Positions 16,205 through 27,090 of a stretch of 64,000 nucleotides of DNA are shown piece after piece. Position numbers and translations under genes: made by a program. Origin of the DNA: Defluviitalea raffinosedens (GTDB lineage Bacteria; Bacillota; Clostridia; Lachnospirales; Defluviitaleaceae); the NCBI RefSeq assembly GCF_016908775.1, contig NZ_JAFBEP010000002.1, positions 186,001 to 250,000 on the forward strand, written 5' to 3'. Positions within the stretch are counted from its first letter, which is position 1. Every line of letters starts with the position of its first letter. Under the pieces are notes generated by a model, which was not told where the DNA came from, ran no database searches, and saw nothing but the letters and a program-made list of their open reading frames with translations.

Positions 16205-18154
16205 CTAAGGAAGAAATTTTAAAAATTCTTCTTCTGTGATAATCGGAATACCCAATTCTTTTGCCTTTTTATTCTTCGAAGAATTGGAGTGAATATCATT
16301 ATTAATTAAATAATCCGTATTACCCGTTACTGTTCCTGTCACTTTTCCTCCCAGGGATTCTATTTTTTCTTTTAATTCTTTTCTGTTTTTAAAGTGTTCC
16401 ACACTCCCTGTGATTACAAAAGTTTTGCCTGCCAGAACTTGGACATTATCATCTTTTTGCTTTTCTTTGATCCTTAATACACTTTGCAACTTCTTAACTC
16501 GCTCTTTATTCTCCTCCTGACTAAAGTAACTGAATATGGAATGGGCAATCACTCCTCCAAATCCTTCGATCTCCATGAGATCTTCCATCGTACATTGAAG
16601 GATTCTGTCTAAGTCATACTGATAATGTTTGCATAATAACTTGGCATTGCTTAAACCTACATGATTTAAGCCCAGAGCATATATAAAATTAGGCAGTTCA
16701 ACATCTTTTGATTTCTCTATGGAATGGATCAGATTATTATAGGACTTTTCTCCGAATCCTTCCATATTCTTTATTTCCTCTTCATAATTATGTAAATAAT
16801 AGATATCAATAAAGACTTTTATGAAACCTTTGGCAACGAACTTTTCAAGGGTTGCTTCTGAAAGGCCTTCAATATTCATAGCATCTCTGGAAACAAAATG
16901 GGTCAGAGCTTTAATTCTTTGGGCACTGCAGTTAGGATTGGTACAGTATAGGGCTTTACCTTCTCTAAGCTGCCTTATTTCCGTTTCTCCTTTGCATACA
17001 GGGCATTCCCTGGGTATTTCAATATTATTGCTTCTGGTTAAATTCTCCGCAATCTGAGGAATGATCATATTGGCCTTATATACCTTTATGGTATCCCCAA
17101 TACCCAACTGAAGTTCTTCCAAAATGCTTAAATTATGTACACTGGCACGATTTACTGTTGTTCCTTCCAGTTCCACACTTTCAAATACAGCCACAGGATT
17201 AATCAATCCGGTTCTGGAGGTATTCCACTGAATATATAAGAGTTTGGTTTCCTTCATTTCATCTTTCCATTTGAACGCAATAGAGTCTCTTGGAAACTTA
17301 GCCGTGGTTCCTAAGGATTCAGAGTAAGATATACTGTCATAGGTAAGAACTAAACCATCCGAGCCAAAATCGTTTAATGGAATGTTCTTTTCAAATTCAT
17401 AAACTTTTTCTTCAATATTTCCCCTATCTACCAGTTTATGTTCCACAACATCAAACCCCATGGCTTCCAGCCATTTTAATTGATTTAACTTGGAATCTCC
17501 AAAGTCTTTCCCCTCTGCAGTAACAAGGCTAAAAGCAAAAAAGTAAACATTTCTTTTGGCCGTAACTTCATTGTTCAGCTGCCTTACACTGCCGCTGCAT
17601 AAATTCCGGGGATTCTTGTATTGTTCTTCTGGAGAAAGCTTTTCATTGATTTTTTCAAAGTCAGAATACTTAATCACTGCTTCTCCCCTTAAAATCAATT
17701 CCTCTTTAAAAGGAATCTGCAGAGGAATATTTTTAAATACCTTTGCATTATTCGTTACGTCTTCGCCTATTTCACCGTTCCCCCTGGTGACTGCCTGCTG
17801 CAAATGCCCTTCCCTATAGGTAAGAACAATAGTAAGACCGTCCAATTTCCAGGAAAGAATCCCTTTCTGATTCCCTAAGAAGCTCTTTAACTTGGAAATG
17901 TCCTTCGTCTTGTCCAGGGATAACATCCTTTGATTATGTCTTACTTTTGGAAGACTGCTAAGGAGTGCATACCCTACCTTCTGAGTAGGACTATCCGCCA
18001 ATACAATGCCGGTTTCTTTCTCTAATCTTTCCAATTCATCATAGAGAGCATCATATTCCTGATTGGACATGATTTCTCTATCTTCCTGATAATACGCTTT
18101 AGACGCCTCGTTTAGAATACGAATCAATTCTTTCATTCTTTTCATACTTTCCAT
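16205..18154 (-). CDS. ligA: NAD-dependent DNA ligase
   Basis: Seals nicks in DNA during replication and repair using NAD. The 649-residue protein has all expected parts: NAD-binding Ia domain, nucleotidyl-transferase with catalytic Lys103 in WKLDG, OB fold, Cys4 zinc finger (CPVC...CTNPNC, about residues 405-430), helix-hairpin-helix repeats and a C-terminal BRCT domain (about 570-649, LAGKTFVITGSV, SLGGKVTGTVT). I chose the ATG at 18154 because AAGGAGA stands before it; the longer frame to 18229 overlaps the promoter region. pcrA and yerC follow on the same strand, a grouping also seen in Bacillus. Confidence 0.94.
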   Translation of the reverse strand: MESMKRMKELIRILNEASKAYYQEDREIMSNQEYDALYDELERLEKETGIVLADSPTQKVGYALLSSLPKVRHNQRMLSLDKTKDISKLKSFLGNQKGILSWKLDGLTIVLTYREGHLQQAVTRGNGEIGEDVTNNAKVFKNIPLQIPFKEELILRGEAVIKYSDFEKINEKLSPEEQYKNPRNLCSGSVRQLNNEVTAKRNVYFFAFSLVTAEGKDFGDSKLNQLKWLEAMGFDVVEHKLVDRGNIEEKVYEFEKNIPLNDFGSDGLVLTYDSISYSESLGTTAKFPRDSIAFKWKDEMKETKLLYIQWNTSRTGLINPVAVFESVELEGTTVNRASVHNLSILEELQLGIGDTIKVYKANMIIPQIAENLTRSNNIEIPRECPVCKGETEIRQLREGKALYCTNPNCSAQRIKALTHFVSRDAMNIEGLSEATLEKFVAKGFIKVFIDIYYLHNYEEEIKNMEGFGEKSYNNLIHSIEKSKDVELPNFIYALGLNHVGLSNAKLLCKHYQYDLDRILQCTMEDLMEIEGFGGVIAHSIFSYFSQEENKERVKKLQSVLRIKEKQKDDNVQVLAGKTFVITGSVEHFKNRKELKEKIESLGGKVTGTVTGNTDYLINNDIHSNSSKNKKAKELGIPIITEEEFLKFLP

Positions 18155-18237
18155 ATTCTTTCTCCTTATATAAAGCATTCTTATGTAGTGAGCATCATAA
18201 ATATATTGTATTCTTCTATGATACAACAATATATAAA

Positions 18238-18265
18238 AAAAATACAGACTCCCTGGTCTGTATTT
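18238..18265 (-). terminator. Terminator after the 58-residue gene
   Basis: AAAATACAGAC / GTCTGTATTTT with a six-base loop and a following T-run on the minus strand, directly upstream of ligA. Confidence 0.85.
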
Positions 18266-18442
18266 TTATTTGCTGATTAATTTTCTCTCCATGTCATTAA
18301 GAAAACGAATTTTGTTTTGGGTCATGGCGGTATACTGCTCCTGCGTTATCTTCCCGTTATCCAGAAGCTTCCCGGCAAATTCAATAAACTTCTTTGTAAC
18401 TTCAATTAATCTCACAATTTCAGGACTATTTTCGTTCTTCAT
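18266..18442 (-). CDS. Small hypothetical protein between pcrA and ligA
   Basis: A 58-residue, fully helical, charged protein (begins MKNENSPEIVRLIEVTKKF, ends FLNDMERKLISK) read from an ATG with a weak purine-rich ribosome site. The terminator 1 bp after its stop supports it as a real transcript end. It resembles the short 'DUF'-type proteins found beside ligA/pcrA in clostridia, but I cannot name a family. No function is assigned. Confidence 0.6.
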   Translation of the reverse strand: MKNENSPEIVRLIEVTKKFIEFAGKLLDNGKITQEQYTAMTQNKIRFLNDMERKLISK

Positions 18443-18658
18443 GACATCCCACTTTCCTGGTTAATATTGTCTCTATAGAGAAAATCGGAATCATTCATTG
18501 AATCGATTAACTGAATGCATTATAACATAATTTACTTTTTATTACAATTTTTCCATGAGTTTAAATTTGCCAAAATAATTAAATAAATGCATTTATCTTT
18601 GATTATCTTTATTTTTTATAGAATTACTTCGATTTATTCCACTTTTTATAAATTAATT

Positions 18659-20875
18659 TTATTGAACCAGCTTCAATTTCGCTAGTCTGGCCATTAATTT
18701 TTTGCTTCCAAATTTAGGGAATAATACTGTAACTTCATAATCCGCTCCTGCATAGCGAATATCTTCCACCGTTCCTACTCCAAACTTTATATGTTTCACT
18801 AAATCTCCGCATCCAAATTCCAGAGGAGAATTGTCAGAAGAACTATTGGCGTTGTTTGATACAGCACCCTGATAAGGTGTATAAGTATGCAGTACTTTAT
18901 TCTTTGGTCTTATTCCAGCTAAAGGATCCGTTGCCTTTTTGGCTTTGCTTCCGACGGCAATCAGTTCTTGGGGAAGTTCGGAAATAAATCTAGAAGCCCT
19001 GTTATATTGTGTAAGCCCCCTGAGCATCCTGGACTTGGCATAACATAAATAAAGTTTTTGCCTTGCCCTTGTAATACCTACATAGCACAATCTTCTTTCT
19101 TCTTCAACTGCATCTTCATTTTCGGATACAACACTCATATAACTGGGGAAGATACCTTCTTCCATACCGGTAATAAAAACATAAGGAAATTCCAACCCTT
19201 TTGCACTATGAAGGGTCATTAATACTACTGCATTATTTTCTGCATCATAGTTATCAATATCCGCCACAAGAGAAACTTCCTCCAAAAATCCTTCAAGACT
19301 TGGTTCTTCTGCATTTTGATCATAATCTGCTGCTTTAGATATCAATTCTTTGATGTTTTGTATTCTTTCTTTTGACTCTTCTGTATTTTCTTCTTCCAGC
19401 TCTTTTAAATAACCTGTGCGTTCCAGTACATTCTCAATAAGTTCCATAACGGTTCCCAGCTGGGATTGCGCTTGCAAAACTCCAATTAAATCTGCAAACT
19501 TTTTTAACTTTGATGCTGCTCGTCCAAATTGTGATACGATTTCATCCTCTCTGATCACATCAAAAAAACTCATATCATAATTTGAAGCAACTTCTTCTAC
19601 TTTACCAATGGTTGTATCTCCAATACCCCTCTTGGGTACATTAATAATTCTCTTTAAAGATAAATCATCCGAAGGGTTTAAAATCACTCTTAAATATCCC
19701 AATAAATCTTTGATTTCTTTTCTCTCGTAGAATCTGACACCCCCAAGCAGTCGATAAGGGATTCCATGTTTTATAAAGTGTTCTTCTACTACACGGGATT
19801 GAGCGTTGGTGCGATAGAGCACAGCAAAATCCTTATATTCTTTTCCTCTTTTTTCGATTTGCTTTACAATTTCATTTGCAACAAACTCTGCTTCCTCATG
19901 TTCATTTTCCGTTTCACGAACATCTATTAAATCTCCCTGCTCATTTTCCGTCCAAAGCGCCTTTGCTTTTCTTCCATAATTATTCTTAATCACTGCATTG
20001 GCTGCATCCAATATTACCTTGGTAGAACGGTAATTTTGCTCCAGTTTAATGACCTTTGCGTTTTTAAAGTCTTTTTCAAAGTCCAGTATATTTCTTATGT
20101 TTGCCCCTCTCCAGCCGTAAATACTCTGGTCATCATCTCCTACAACGCAAAGATTTTCGTGCTTTGAGGCCAATAATCTTACCAATCTGTACTGGGCAGT
20201 ATTGGTATCCTGATACTCATCTACCATGATGTATTCAAATCTGTTTTGATAATGTTCCAAGACATCTGGATGGTAAATAAATAATTCTACGGTTTTAAAA
20301 ATAATGTCATCAAAGTCCAAGGCGTTATTTCCTGCTAATTTTTTCTGATAAAGGGTATAAATATGGGCTAATTTTTCTTTTCTGAAATCCCCTGCACTAT
20401 TTTTTTCATACTCACTGGCAGAAATCAACTCATTTTTTTGATTGCTGATTTCTCCCAGCACATAATTCACAGGATAATTTTTCTCATTGTAATTTAATTC
20501 TTTCAGGCATTCTTTAATCAGTGCCTTCTGGTCTGCCGTATCATAAATAGTAAAAGAACGGCTATAGCCGATCTTATCTATATCTCTTCTAAGAATTTTT
20601 ACACAGGCTGAATGGAATGTACTTACCCAAATTTCTTCAGCTCCTTTTCCAACCAGCTGATCCACTCTTTCTCTCATTTCCTTAGCAGCTTTATTTGTAA
20701 ATGTAATTGCAAGAATCTTCCATGGAAGAACATTTTTCTCTTGAATAAGATAAGCAATTCTATGGGTTAGTACTCTTGTTTTTCCAGAACCTGCTCCTGC
20801 CAGAATCAATACCGGCCCTTCTGTCTGCAGTACCGCTTCTTTTTGTTTTGGATTCAAACCCTCTACTAAATTCAT
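18659..20875 (-). CDS. pcrA: ATP-dependent DNA helicase PcrA/UvrD
   Basis: A 3'-5' superfamily-1 helicase that removes RecA from DNA, and works in nucleotide excision repair and plasmid replication. The 738-residue protein carries Walker A GAGSGKT, motif Ia ITFTNKAA, motif II VDEYQDTN, motif III VGDDDQSIYGWRGA, motif IV QNYRST and motif VI YVGITRARQKLYL. The C-terminal segment GDLVKHIKFGVGTVEDI is the PcrA C-terminal (RNA-polymerase-binding, Tudor-like) domain. Start is the ATG at 20875 after GGAGA. It is followed by the 58-residue gene and ligA. Confidence 0.95.
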   Translation of the reverse strand: MNLVEGLNPKQKEAVLQTEGPVLILAGAGSGKTRVLTHRIAYLIQEKNVLPWKILAITFTNKAAKEMRERVDQLVGKGAEEIWVSTFHSACVKILRRDIDKIGYSRSFTIYDTADQKALIKECLKELNYNEKNYPVNYVLGEISNQKNELISASEYEKNSAGDFRKEKLAHIYTLYQKKLAGNNALDFDDIIFKTVELFIYHPDVLEHYQNRFEYIMVDEYQDTNTAQYRLVRLLASKHENLCVVGDDDQSIYGWRGANIRNILDFEKDFKNAKVIKLEQNYRSTKVILDAANAVIKNNYGRKAKALWTENEQGDLIDVRETENEHEEAEFVANEIVKQIEKRGKEYKDFAVLYRTNAQSRVVEEHFIKHGIPYRLLGGVRFYERKEIKDLLGYLRVILNPSDDLSLKRIINVPKRGIGDTTIGKVEEVASNYDMSFFDVIREDEIVSQFGRAASKLKKFADLIGVLQAQSQLGTVMELIENVLERTGYLKELEEENTEESKERIQNIKELISKAADYDQNAEEPSLEGFLEEVSLVADIDNYDAENNAVVLMTLHSAKGLEFPYVFITGMEEGIFPSYMSVVSENEDAVEEERRLCYVGITRARQKLYLCYAKSRMLRGLTQYNRASRFISELPQELIAVGSKAKKATDPLAGIRPKNKVLHTYTPYQGAVSNNANSSSDNSPLEFGCGDLVKHIKFGVGTVEDIRYAGADYEVTVLFPKFGSKKLMARLAKLKLVQ

Positions 20876-20934
20876 ACCTATTCTCCTTTTTTCTTTTCTA
20901 AACAAAAACCTTTCCAACAAAATGTGGAAAGGGT

Positions 20935-21234
20935 TTATAATTTATTATTTTTTTCTAATCGATCAAGTACCATATTATATCCATCTGAGCCATAAGTCAA
21001 TGCCCTGTTGACTCTGCTGATAGTTGCTGTTGAAGCTCCCGTTTTCTCAGTAATCTCCGAATACGTTTTACGTTGTCTTAGCATCTTTGCCACTTCTAAT
21101 CTTTGTGCCAGGGATTTAATCTCATGAATGGTACATATATCTTCAAAAAATGAATAGCATTCATCTATATTTTCAAGCAGTAAAATCGCCTCGAAAAGAT
21201 GGTCCGTAGCATCATCTTTAATTTTTGAATTCAT
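20935..21234 (-). CDS. yerC: YerC/YecD family TrpR-related regulator
   Basis: A 99-residue DNA-binding protein of the TrpR fold. Key segments are LFEAILLLENIDECYSFFEDICT and the helix-turn-helix KTYSEITEKTGASTATISRVNRAL (about residues 62-85). I used the ATG at 21234, well spaced from AAGGAG; the upstream frame from 21261 adds nine residues without support. It lies 59 bp before pcrA on the same strand. yerC also lies close to pcrA-ligA in Bacillus. Its regulon is not clearly known. Confidence 0.9.
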   Translation of the reverse strand: MNSKIKDDATDHLFEAILLLENIDECYSFFEDICTIHEIKSLAQRLEVAKMLRQRKTYSEITEKTGASTATISRVNRALTYGSDGYNMVLDRLEKNNKL

Positions 21235-21301
21235 TGGAGTACTCCTTTCCAACTTTATCATACCAGTTCTTTAATATTGTATAGTATGAAAGGAGCACAA
21301 G

Positions 21302-22009
21302 TCAAGCTAAAAAACCTTTTAGCAATGCCACAGATGTATTCACAATCAAATGTTCCGGTATTTCCATTCCTTCAATAAGTTTTTCAATGTGTTCAAAATT
21401 TCCAACTTCATAAGATATATGCGCATCACTTCCAAAAACAAACGGCATATCCATCCTAATGCATTCATTAATAATTGCCCGGACTGTATCAGAACCTCCT
21501 GCTCTAAAACTGTCTGGCTTTAAGGAACTGTTATTGATCTCAAGAAGTGTACCATATTCTTTAGCCGCCTCAACGACAGCTTTAATATCTATAGGATACC
21601 TCGGATCCCCTGGATGTCCAATAATATCTATATGGGGATTTTGCATCACTTTAATCAATGCATTCGTATTTTCCTGGATGCTTCCAGGTTTTATGCATGG
21701 AGGATGGAAACTGGCTATAACCATATCAAGATTTTCCAATGTTTCTTCCTCCAGATCTACATGGCCTTCAAAATCTAAAATATTAACTTCTGCTCCCCTT
21801 AAAATTTCTACGCCATAGATCTTTTTGGGAATTACAATCAAATTATGAAAATGAAACAGATGGGCGCCGCCGGGAAGCGTTGCGGCATGGTCTGTAATAG
21901 CGATCAGTTCTAAGCCCTTATTAGCAGCTTCTTTTGCGTTTTCCTGCACTGTACTGTAAGCATGCCCACTGGCAACTGTATGACAGTGAGTGTCTAAAAC
22001 ATACTTCAT
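21302..22009 (-). CDS. YcdX-like PHP-domain phosphatase
   Basis: The 235-residue protein is a complete PHP domain with metal-binding motifs in order: HCHT (8-11), ITDHA, GAEVNI, ASFHPP, IIGHPGDPRY, and FGSDAHI near the C terminus. This is the YcdX type, a trinuclear-zinc phosphatase in other bacteria. The in vivo substrate is unknown. The gene lies upstream of yerC on the same strand with about 67 bp between. Confidence 0.87.
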   Translation of the reverse strand: MKYVLDTHCHTVASGHAYSTVQENAKEAANKGLELIAITDHAATLPGGAHLFHFHNLIVIPKKIYGVEILRGAEVNILDFEGHVDLEEETLENLDMVIASFHPPCIKPGSIQENTNALIKVMQNPHIDIIGHPGDPRYPIDIKAVVEAAKEYGTLLEINNSSLKPDSFRAGGSDTVRAIINECIRMDMPFVFGSDAHISYEVGNFEHIEKLIEGMEIPEHLIVNTSVALLKGFLA

Positions 22010-22122
22010 TAAATTACATCTCCTTCAACTACGTTTCCTTAAATTCATCTTATGTATTCCGCTTTGCTTATTATGTCCATGTACTATTGTAACACATCCG
22101 ATGAAATTTGAAAAATCAAGTT

Positions 22123-23001
22123 TTATTTAATACCTCTGTTTCGTCCCTGTTCTTTTGCCTGATAAAGTTTATGGTCTACAAATTTAAACAACTCATCCAC
22201 AGCAAATTCACTGCTGTCTATCGTAAATAATCCAAAGGAAGCGGTAATATTAATTTTCTTATCGTCAAATCTGATCATTGTTTTTTCTATAGTTTTTCGG
22301 ATTCTTTCCAGAACCTTATAGGCTTTTTCATTGCTGGTGTTGGGCAAGCATATTAAAAATTCTTCTCCTCCATACCTTGCTGCCCAATCCGATTCATTTC
22401 TGATAGAATTTAATAATATGTCACCAATTGCTTTTATGGCAATATCTCCTACATTATGACCGTACGTATCATTAATCGTCTTAAAATGATCAATATCAAT
22501 CATGGCAATAGATAATGGATGTTTTTTATCACACTTGCTGATTTCCTGAGGTAACATTCTGTCCATATATCTTCTGTTATAAAGATTGGTCAAGGGATCT
22601 TTCATGATCAGGGTATTTAAATCTTGCACAATATTTTGCAAGTCATGTTCCCGACTGCGATAGATTGTTTCAATAACCAATCCCTCACTAATATCTTTAA
22701 TCAGCTCTAAGACCAGTTTCCCGTTCTCTTCTATTGGAACAGAGAAAACCAATAACATTTTATCTCCAACGTGTTGTATTTTCATAAAAGATTTCTGGCT
22801 TTTTAATGCTTCAAGACCAATACATTTTGTACACGCTTTATGTTCCATTTCACAAGTATAACAAAAAGCAGAATCTTCTATGATTTCCCCGTCCTTGAAA
22901 AGAATTTTATTTGTAAAAGGTTCTACAATTCTGACACTGTCAAAGAGCTTCTTATATGCTTTAATCTGCTGTAATAAGTTATCATCAATTATACCATTCA
23001 T
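22123..23001 (-). CDS. Diguanylate cyclase with Cys4 sensor domain
   Basis: The C-terminal half (about residues 125-292) is a GGDEF domain with active-site motif GGEEF, metal-binding MIDIDHFKTINDTYGHNVGD, and NRGIK at the end; it should make cyclic-di-GMP. No RxxD inhibitory site five residues before GGEEF is evident. The N-terminal half (1-120) is a small PAS-like sensor with a clear CxxC-x6-CxxC set (Cys47, 50, 57, 60) able to bind a metal or an iron-sulfur cluster, pointing to redox or metal sensing. No membrane segment. Monocistronic, with GGAAGGG upstream. Confidence 0.88.
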   Translation of the reverse strand: MNGIIDDNLLQQIKAYKKLFDSVRIVEPFTNKILFKDGEIIEDSAFCYTCEMEHKACTKCIGLEALKSQKSFMKIQHVGDKMLLVFSVPIEENGKLVLELIKDISEGLVIETIYRSREHDLQNIVQDLNTLIMKDPLTNLYNRRYMDRMLPQEISKCDKKHPLSIAMIDIDHFKTINDTYGHNVGDIAIKAIGDILLNSIRNESDWAARYGGEEFLICLPNTSNEKAYKVLERIRKTIEKTMIRFDDKKINITASFGLFTIDSSEFAVDELFKFVDHKLYQAKEQGRNRGIK

Positions 23002-23141
23002 TCGTACCCTTCCTCTTGCAATCCATTATCTGTTAGCACTAATTTGTTATTAATAAGTATTGTACATTTATAGTAATTTATTTCAGTATAAAATACAACA
23101 TTATTATTATAAACTAAACGCATCATTTTAATTTAAATTAA

Positions 23142-23190
23142 AAACACCCTATAGAAGACCCTTTGTAAGGTCTTCATATAGGGTATATTT
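23142..23190 (-). terminator. Terminator after purH
   Basis: Long hairpin made of ACCCTATA-GAAGACC arms with a short loop (CTTTGTAA region), followed by a T5 tract on the minus strand. Confidence 0.85.
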
Positions 23191-23254
23191 TGCATTATCT
23201 TTTCTTAATATACTTTTTCATATCAATTAGAACGATGATCACATTACCCTTTTA

Positions 23255-24811
23255 TTAATGTCTAAAATGTCTCATACCTGTAAATATCATAGCTATTCCA
23301 TATTGATCACAGGCATCAATGGATTCCTGATCTCGTACAGAGCCCCCTGGCTGAATAATCGCAGTAATTCCTGCTTTCGCCGCTGCCTCTACACAATCTG
23401 AGAACGGGAAGAATGCATCAGAGGCAAGAGCCGCTCCTTTTAATGCCTCTTCCCCTATTTGCTCGATACAATGTTCAATAGCTTGTTTACAAGCCCAAAT
23501 TCTATTCACTTGTCCCGGTCCTATACCTAAAGATTGCTTATCCTTAGCAATAGCTATTCCGTTAGATTTTGCATATTTAACAACTTTCCATGCGAATAAT
23601 AAATCTTCCATTTCTTTTTCGGTAGGCTGTCTTTTGGTTACTACTTTGAGTTCTTCTTCAGGCAGCAATACATTGTCTACCTCCTGAACCAGTAATCCCC
23701 CTGCTACCTTTTTCAAATCATAAGAGCCTTTCGGCTGCTTAACAGAAATGTGATCCAGCTGCAATATACGAAGGTTTTTCTTTTGCTTTAGAATTTCTAA
23801 AGCTTTTTCGGTATAAGAAGGTGCCACAATGATTTCAATAAAGATCTTATTCATTTCCTCTGCGGTTCTTTCGTCTATTTCACGATTGGCTACAACGATT
23901 CCTCCGAAAATCGACACTGGGTCAGCTTTATAAGCCGTCATATATGCATCATAAATATTGTCAGCGCTTCCTACACCGCAGGGGTTTGCATGTTTGCAGG
24001 CCACCACGGTGGGTTCATCGAATTCTTTAAGAAGTTCCAGAGCCCCATTGGTATCATTAATATTATTGAAGGAAAGTTCTTTTCCATGAAGCTGAATGGC
24101 AGAACTAAGACATCCTGTGTTCTTACCGATTTCTTTATAAAATGCAGCTTTTTGATGAGGATTTTCTCCATACCTCATATCCTGAACTTTTTCAAAGGTT
24201 AAGCTTAGAGTTTCCGGGAAGTCCTCAGCCCCTCTTTGCTTTCTGAGATAATTTGCAATAAGGGTATCATAACTTGCCGTATGCTCAAACACTTTAGACG
24301 CTAAATAAAATTTAGTTTCTTTAGATACTTCACCCTTTGCTTTTAATTCTTCTATAACCTTATCATAGTCTTTGGGATCCACGATCACTGCTACATCCTG
24401 ATAGTTTTTAGCTGCTGCACGAATCATTGTAGGCCCGCCGATATCAATATTCTCAATGGCTTCTTCCAATTCTACATTGTCTTTTAAAATAGTTTGTTTA
24501 AAAGGATATAAATTCACTACTACCAAATCAATGGTGTCCACATTCAGTTCTTTTAATTGCTTCATGTGTTCTGGATTACTTCTGATCGCCAGAAGTCCCG
24601 CATGAATGTTAGGATGGAGGGTTTTTACTCTTCCGTCCAGGCATTCTGGAAAGCCCGTAATTTCAGAAATTCCAATGACTTTGATGCCTGCATCCATAAT
24701 CGCTTTAGCAGTTCCTCCTGTGGAAATAATTTCAAAGCCTAATTCACTGATTTGCTTTGCAAATTCCACTACCCCAGTTTTGTCAGAAACACTAATTAAT
24801 GCTCTTTTCAT
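23255..24811 (-). CDS. purH: Bifunctional AICAR transformylase / IMP cyclohydrolase
   Basis: Carries out the last two steps of IMP synthesis: formylation of AICAR (with 10-formyl-THF) and ring closure. The 518 residues match the usual size. The N-terminal MGS-like cyclohydrolase domain has [14 protein letters not shown] and ISTGGTAKA; the transformylase domain has [28 protein letters not shown] and the end [16 protein letters not shown]. It is 20 bp after pflB and ends at a terminator. Because no promoter stands between them, it should be read with pflB under the ZTP riboswitch. ZTP forms from AICAR when folate one-carbon supply is low, which fits PurH directly. Confidence 0.96.
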   Translation of the reverse strand: MKRALISVSDKTGVVEFAKQISELGFEIISTGGTAKAIMDAGIKVIGISEITGFPECLDGRVKTLHPNIHAGLLAIRSNPEHMKQLKELNVDTIDLVVVNLYPFKQTILKDNVELEEAIENIDIGGPTMIRAAAKNYQDVAVIVDPKDYDKVIEELKAKGEVSKETKFYLASKVFEHTASYDTLIANYLRKQRGAEDFPETLSLTFEKVQDMRYGENPHQKAAFYKEIGKNTGCLSSAIQLHGKELSFNNINDTNGALELLKEFDEPTVVACKHANPCGVGSADNIYDAYMTAYKADPVSIFGGIVVANREIDERTAEEMNKIFIEIIVAPSYTEKALEILKQKKNLRILQLDHISVKQPKGSYDLKKVAGGLLVQEVDNVLLPEEELKVVTKRQPTEKEMEDLLFAWKVVKYAKSNGIAIAKDKQSLGIGPGQVNRIWACKQAIEHCIEQIGEEALKGAALASDAFFPFSDCVEAAAKAGITAIIQPGGSVRDQESIDACDQYGIAMIFTGMRHFRH

Positions 24812-24831
24812 ATTGAATCTCCTCCCATTTT

Positions 24832-27063
24832 TTATAATTTGCCATGAAATGTTCGGCTAATAACTTCTTCTTGTTGTTCTTTGCTTAGTTTATGGAAATT
24901 CACTGCATAGCCAGATACGCGAATGGTCAAGTTAGGGTATTTTTCCGGATGTTCCATAGCTTCTAGAAGTTTCTCTCTGTTTAAAACATTTACATTTAAA
25001 TGATGAGACCCTTTTGCAAAATATCCATCCAATATAGCTGTCAGATTGTCAATTCTGGCTTCTTCTGTTTTCCCTAAAGTATTGGGCTCAACACTAAAAG
25101 TACAGGATATTCCGTCCCTGCAGCAATCATAAGGAATCTTAGCCACCGAATTAAGAGAAGCCAAAGCCCCTTTTGTGTCCCTGTTATGCATGGGATTTGC
25201 CCCCGGCGCAAAGGGTTCTCCTTTCTTTCGTCCGTCAGGCGTATTTCCAGTTTTTTTGCCATAAACCACATTAGAAGTAATGGTCAAGATAGATAATGTA
25301 TGTTTTGCATTCCTATATGCCGGAATTTTCTTTAGATCATCATAAAAATCTTTTACCAGTTCTTTTGCAATACTGTCTACTCTCTCATCATCATTACCAT
25401 ACTTTGGGAAATCTCCCTCTATTTCAAAATCAATAATCAAGCCGTTTTCATCTCGAATCGGACTAACTTTTGCATATTTTATTGCACTAAGAGAATCCGC
25501 AACAACTGAAAGACCAGCAACCCCAAAAGCCATAAATCTTTCAACTTCTGTATCATGCAGCGCCATTTGCAATTTTTCATAAGCATATTTATCATGCATA
25601 TAGTGAATCACATTCATGGTATTAACGTACAGTTCACAAAGCCATTTACGATAAAAGGAAAACCGGTCCATCACTTCTTCGTAGCTAAGAATGTCTCTTG
25701 AAATCGGTTTTCTGCTGGGACCTATCTGCTCTTTAGTAATCTCATCCACACCACCATTTAAGCTCATTAAAAGTACTTTGGGCAGATTACATCTTGCACC
25801 AAAAAACTGCATTTGCTTTCCTATTCTCATAGCCGATACACAGCAGGCAATAGCATAATCGTCTCCATAGATTTCCCGCATGATATCATCATTTTCATAT
25901 TGGATCGAGTCTGTTTCAATAGAAACTCTGCTGCAATAACGTTTAAATGGTTTTGGCAAATTTTTAGACCACAGCACGGTTAAATTCGGCTCCGGCGCTG
26001 GACCTAAATTATAAAGGGTATGTAAAAATCTATAGGAGGTTTTCGTCACTAAAGTTCTTCCGTCTTCTCCCATGCCTCCTATGGATTCCGTAATCCAAAG
26101 GGGATCTCCTGCAAACAACTCGTTGTATTCAGGTGTTCTAAGTTCTCTTGCCATTCTAAGTTTCAGGACAAAATCATCTACGATTTCTTGAATTTCTGCT
26201 TCTGTAAAAAGATTTTCTCTTAAATCCCGTTCAAAGTAAATATCTAAAAATGTACTCACTCGCCCTAAAGACATGGCTGCTCCGTTTTGTTCTTTTATAG
26301 CTCCTAAATATGCAAAGTATAGCCATTGAACTGCTTCTTTGGAATTGGATGCAGGTTTTGAAATATCGTATCCATACATTTGAGCCATCTGTTTTAACTT
26401 TTCCAAAAAATCGATTTGTCGATAAAGTTCCTCAGAAAGTCTGATATTTTCATCGTCCATCAAACGCTTGCCAAGCTTTGCTTTATCTTTTTTCTTTTCC
26501 TCTATCAGAAAATCTACACCATATAATGGAACCCTTCTATAGTCTCCAATAATTCTTCCCCTGCCGTAAGCATCAGGAAGGCCAGTAATTACACCACTTT
26601 TTCTGGCCTTTCGCATTTCGTCAGTATACACTCTGAATACGCCGTCATTATGGGTCGTTCTGTATTCGAAATGTTCTTCAACCTTCTGGTCCAATTTATA
26701 TCCGTAAGCTTCACATGCCTGCCTTGTCATCCGAATACCGCCAAAAGGATTAACACCTCTTTTTAAAGGCGCATCTGTTTGAAACCCTACTATGATCTCA
26801 TTTTCCTTGTCAAGATATCCTGGCGGATATGTCAGCAGAGAAGATACCCTGGTGGTATCTATATCCAGCACCCCTCCCCTTTCCGACTCCAAACGGCATA
26901 AATCAGTGTATTTTTTTAATAGAACTTTGGTTCTTTCCGTTGGACCTTCCAGGAATTCTTCATTGCCTTCATAAGGACTGTAGTTTTTCTGAATAAAATC
27001 TCTGACATTTATTTCTTCCTGCCAAACTCCTTCGCTAAAGCCTTTCCATGGATTTCTTTGCAT
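24832..27063 (-). CDS. pflB: Formate C-acetyltransferase (pyruvate formate-lyase)
   Basis: Glycyl-radical enzyme that splits pyruvate plus CoA into acetyl-CoA and formate in anaerobes. The 743-residue protein has the catalytic cysteine pair at 407-408 (IACCVSAM) and the glycyl-radical site RVSGYAV with Gly718, near the C terminus as expected. The activating enzyme PflA is not in the window. The formate made can be charged onto folate for purine synthesis, giving a logic for its location ahead of purH. Start ATG has AGGAGG upstream, and the gene follows a ZTP riboswitch. Confidence 0.95.
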   Translation of the reverse strand: MQRNPWKGFSEGVWQEEINVRDFIQKNYSPYEGNEEFLEGPTERTKVLLKKYTDLCRLESERGGVLDIDTTRVSSLLTYPPGYLDKENEIIVGFQTDAPLKRGVNPFGGIRMTRQACEAYGYKLDQKVEEHFEYRTTHNDGVFRVYTDEMRKARKSGVITGLPDAYGRGRIIGDYRRVPLYGVDFLIEEKKKDKAKLGKRLMDDENIRLSEELYRQIDFLEKLKQMAQMYGYDISKPASNSKEAVQWLYFAYLGAIKEQNGAAMSLGRVSTFLDIYFERDLRENLFTEAEIQEIVDDFVLKLRMARELRTPEYNELFAGDPLWITESIGGMGEDGRTLVTKTSYRFLHTLYNLGPAPEPNLTVLWSKNLPKPFKRYCSRVSIETDSIQYENDDIMREIYGDDYAIACCVSAMRIGKQMQFFGARCNLPKVLLMSLNGGVDEITKEQIGPSRKPISRDILSYEEVMDRFSFYRKWLCELYVNTMNVIHYMHDKYAYEKLQMALHDTEVERFMAFGVAGLSVVADSLSAIKYAKVSPIRDENGLIIDFEIEGDFPKYGNDDERVDSIAKELVKDFYDDLKKIPAYRNAKHTLSILTITSNVVYGKKTGNTPDGRKKGEPFAPGANPMHNRDTKGALASLNSVAKIPYDCCRDGISCTFSVEPNTLGKTEEARIDNLTAILDGYFAKGSHHLNVNVLNREKLLEAMEHPEKYPNLTIRVSGYAVNFHKLSKEQQEEVISRTFHGKL

Positions 27064-27090
27064 GTTTTCGCCTCCTATTTTCTTAAATAG

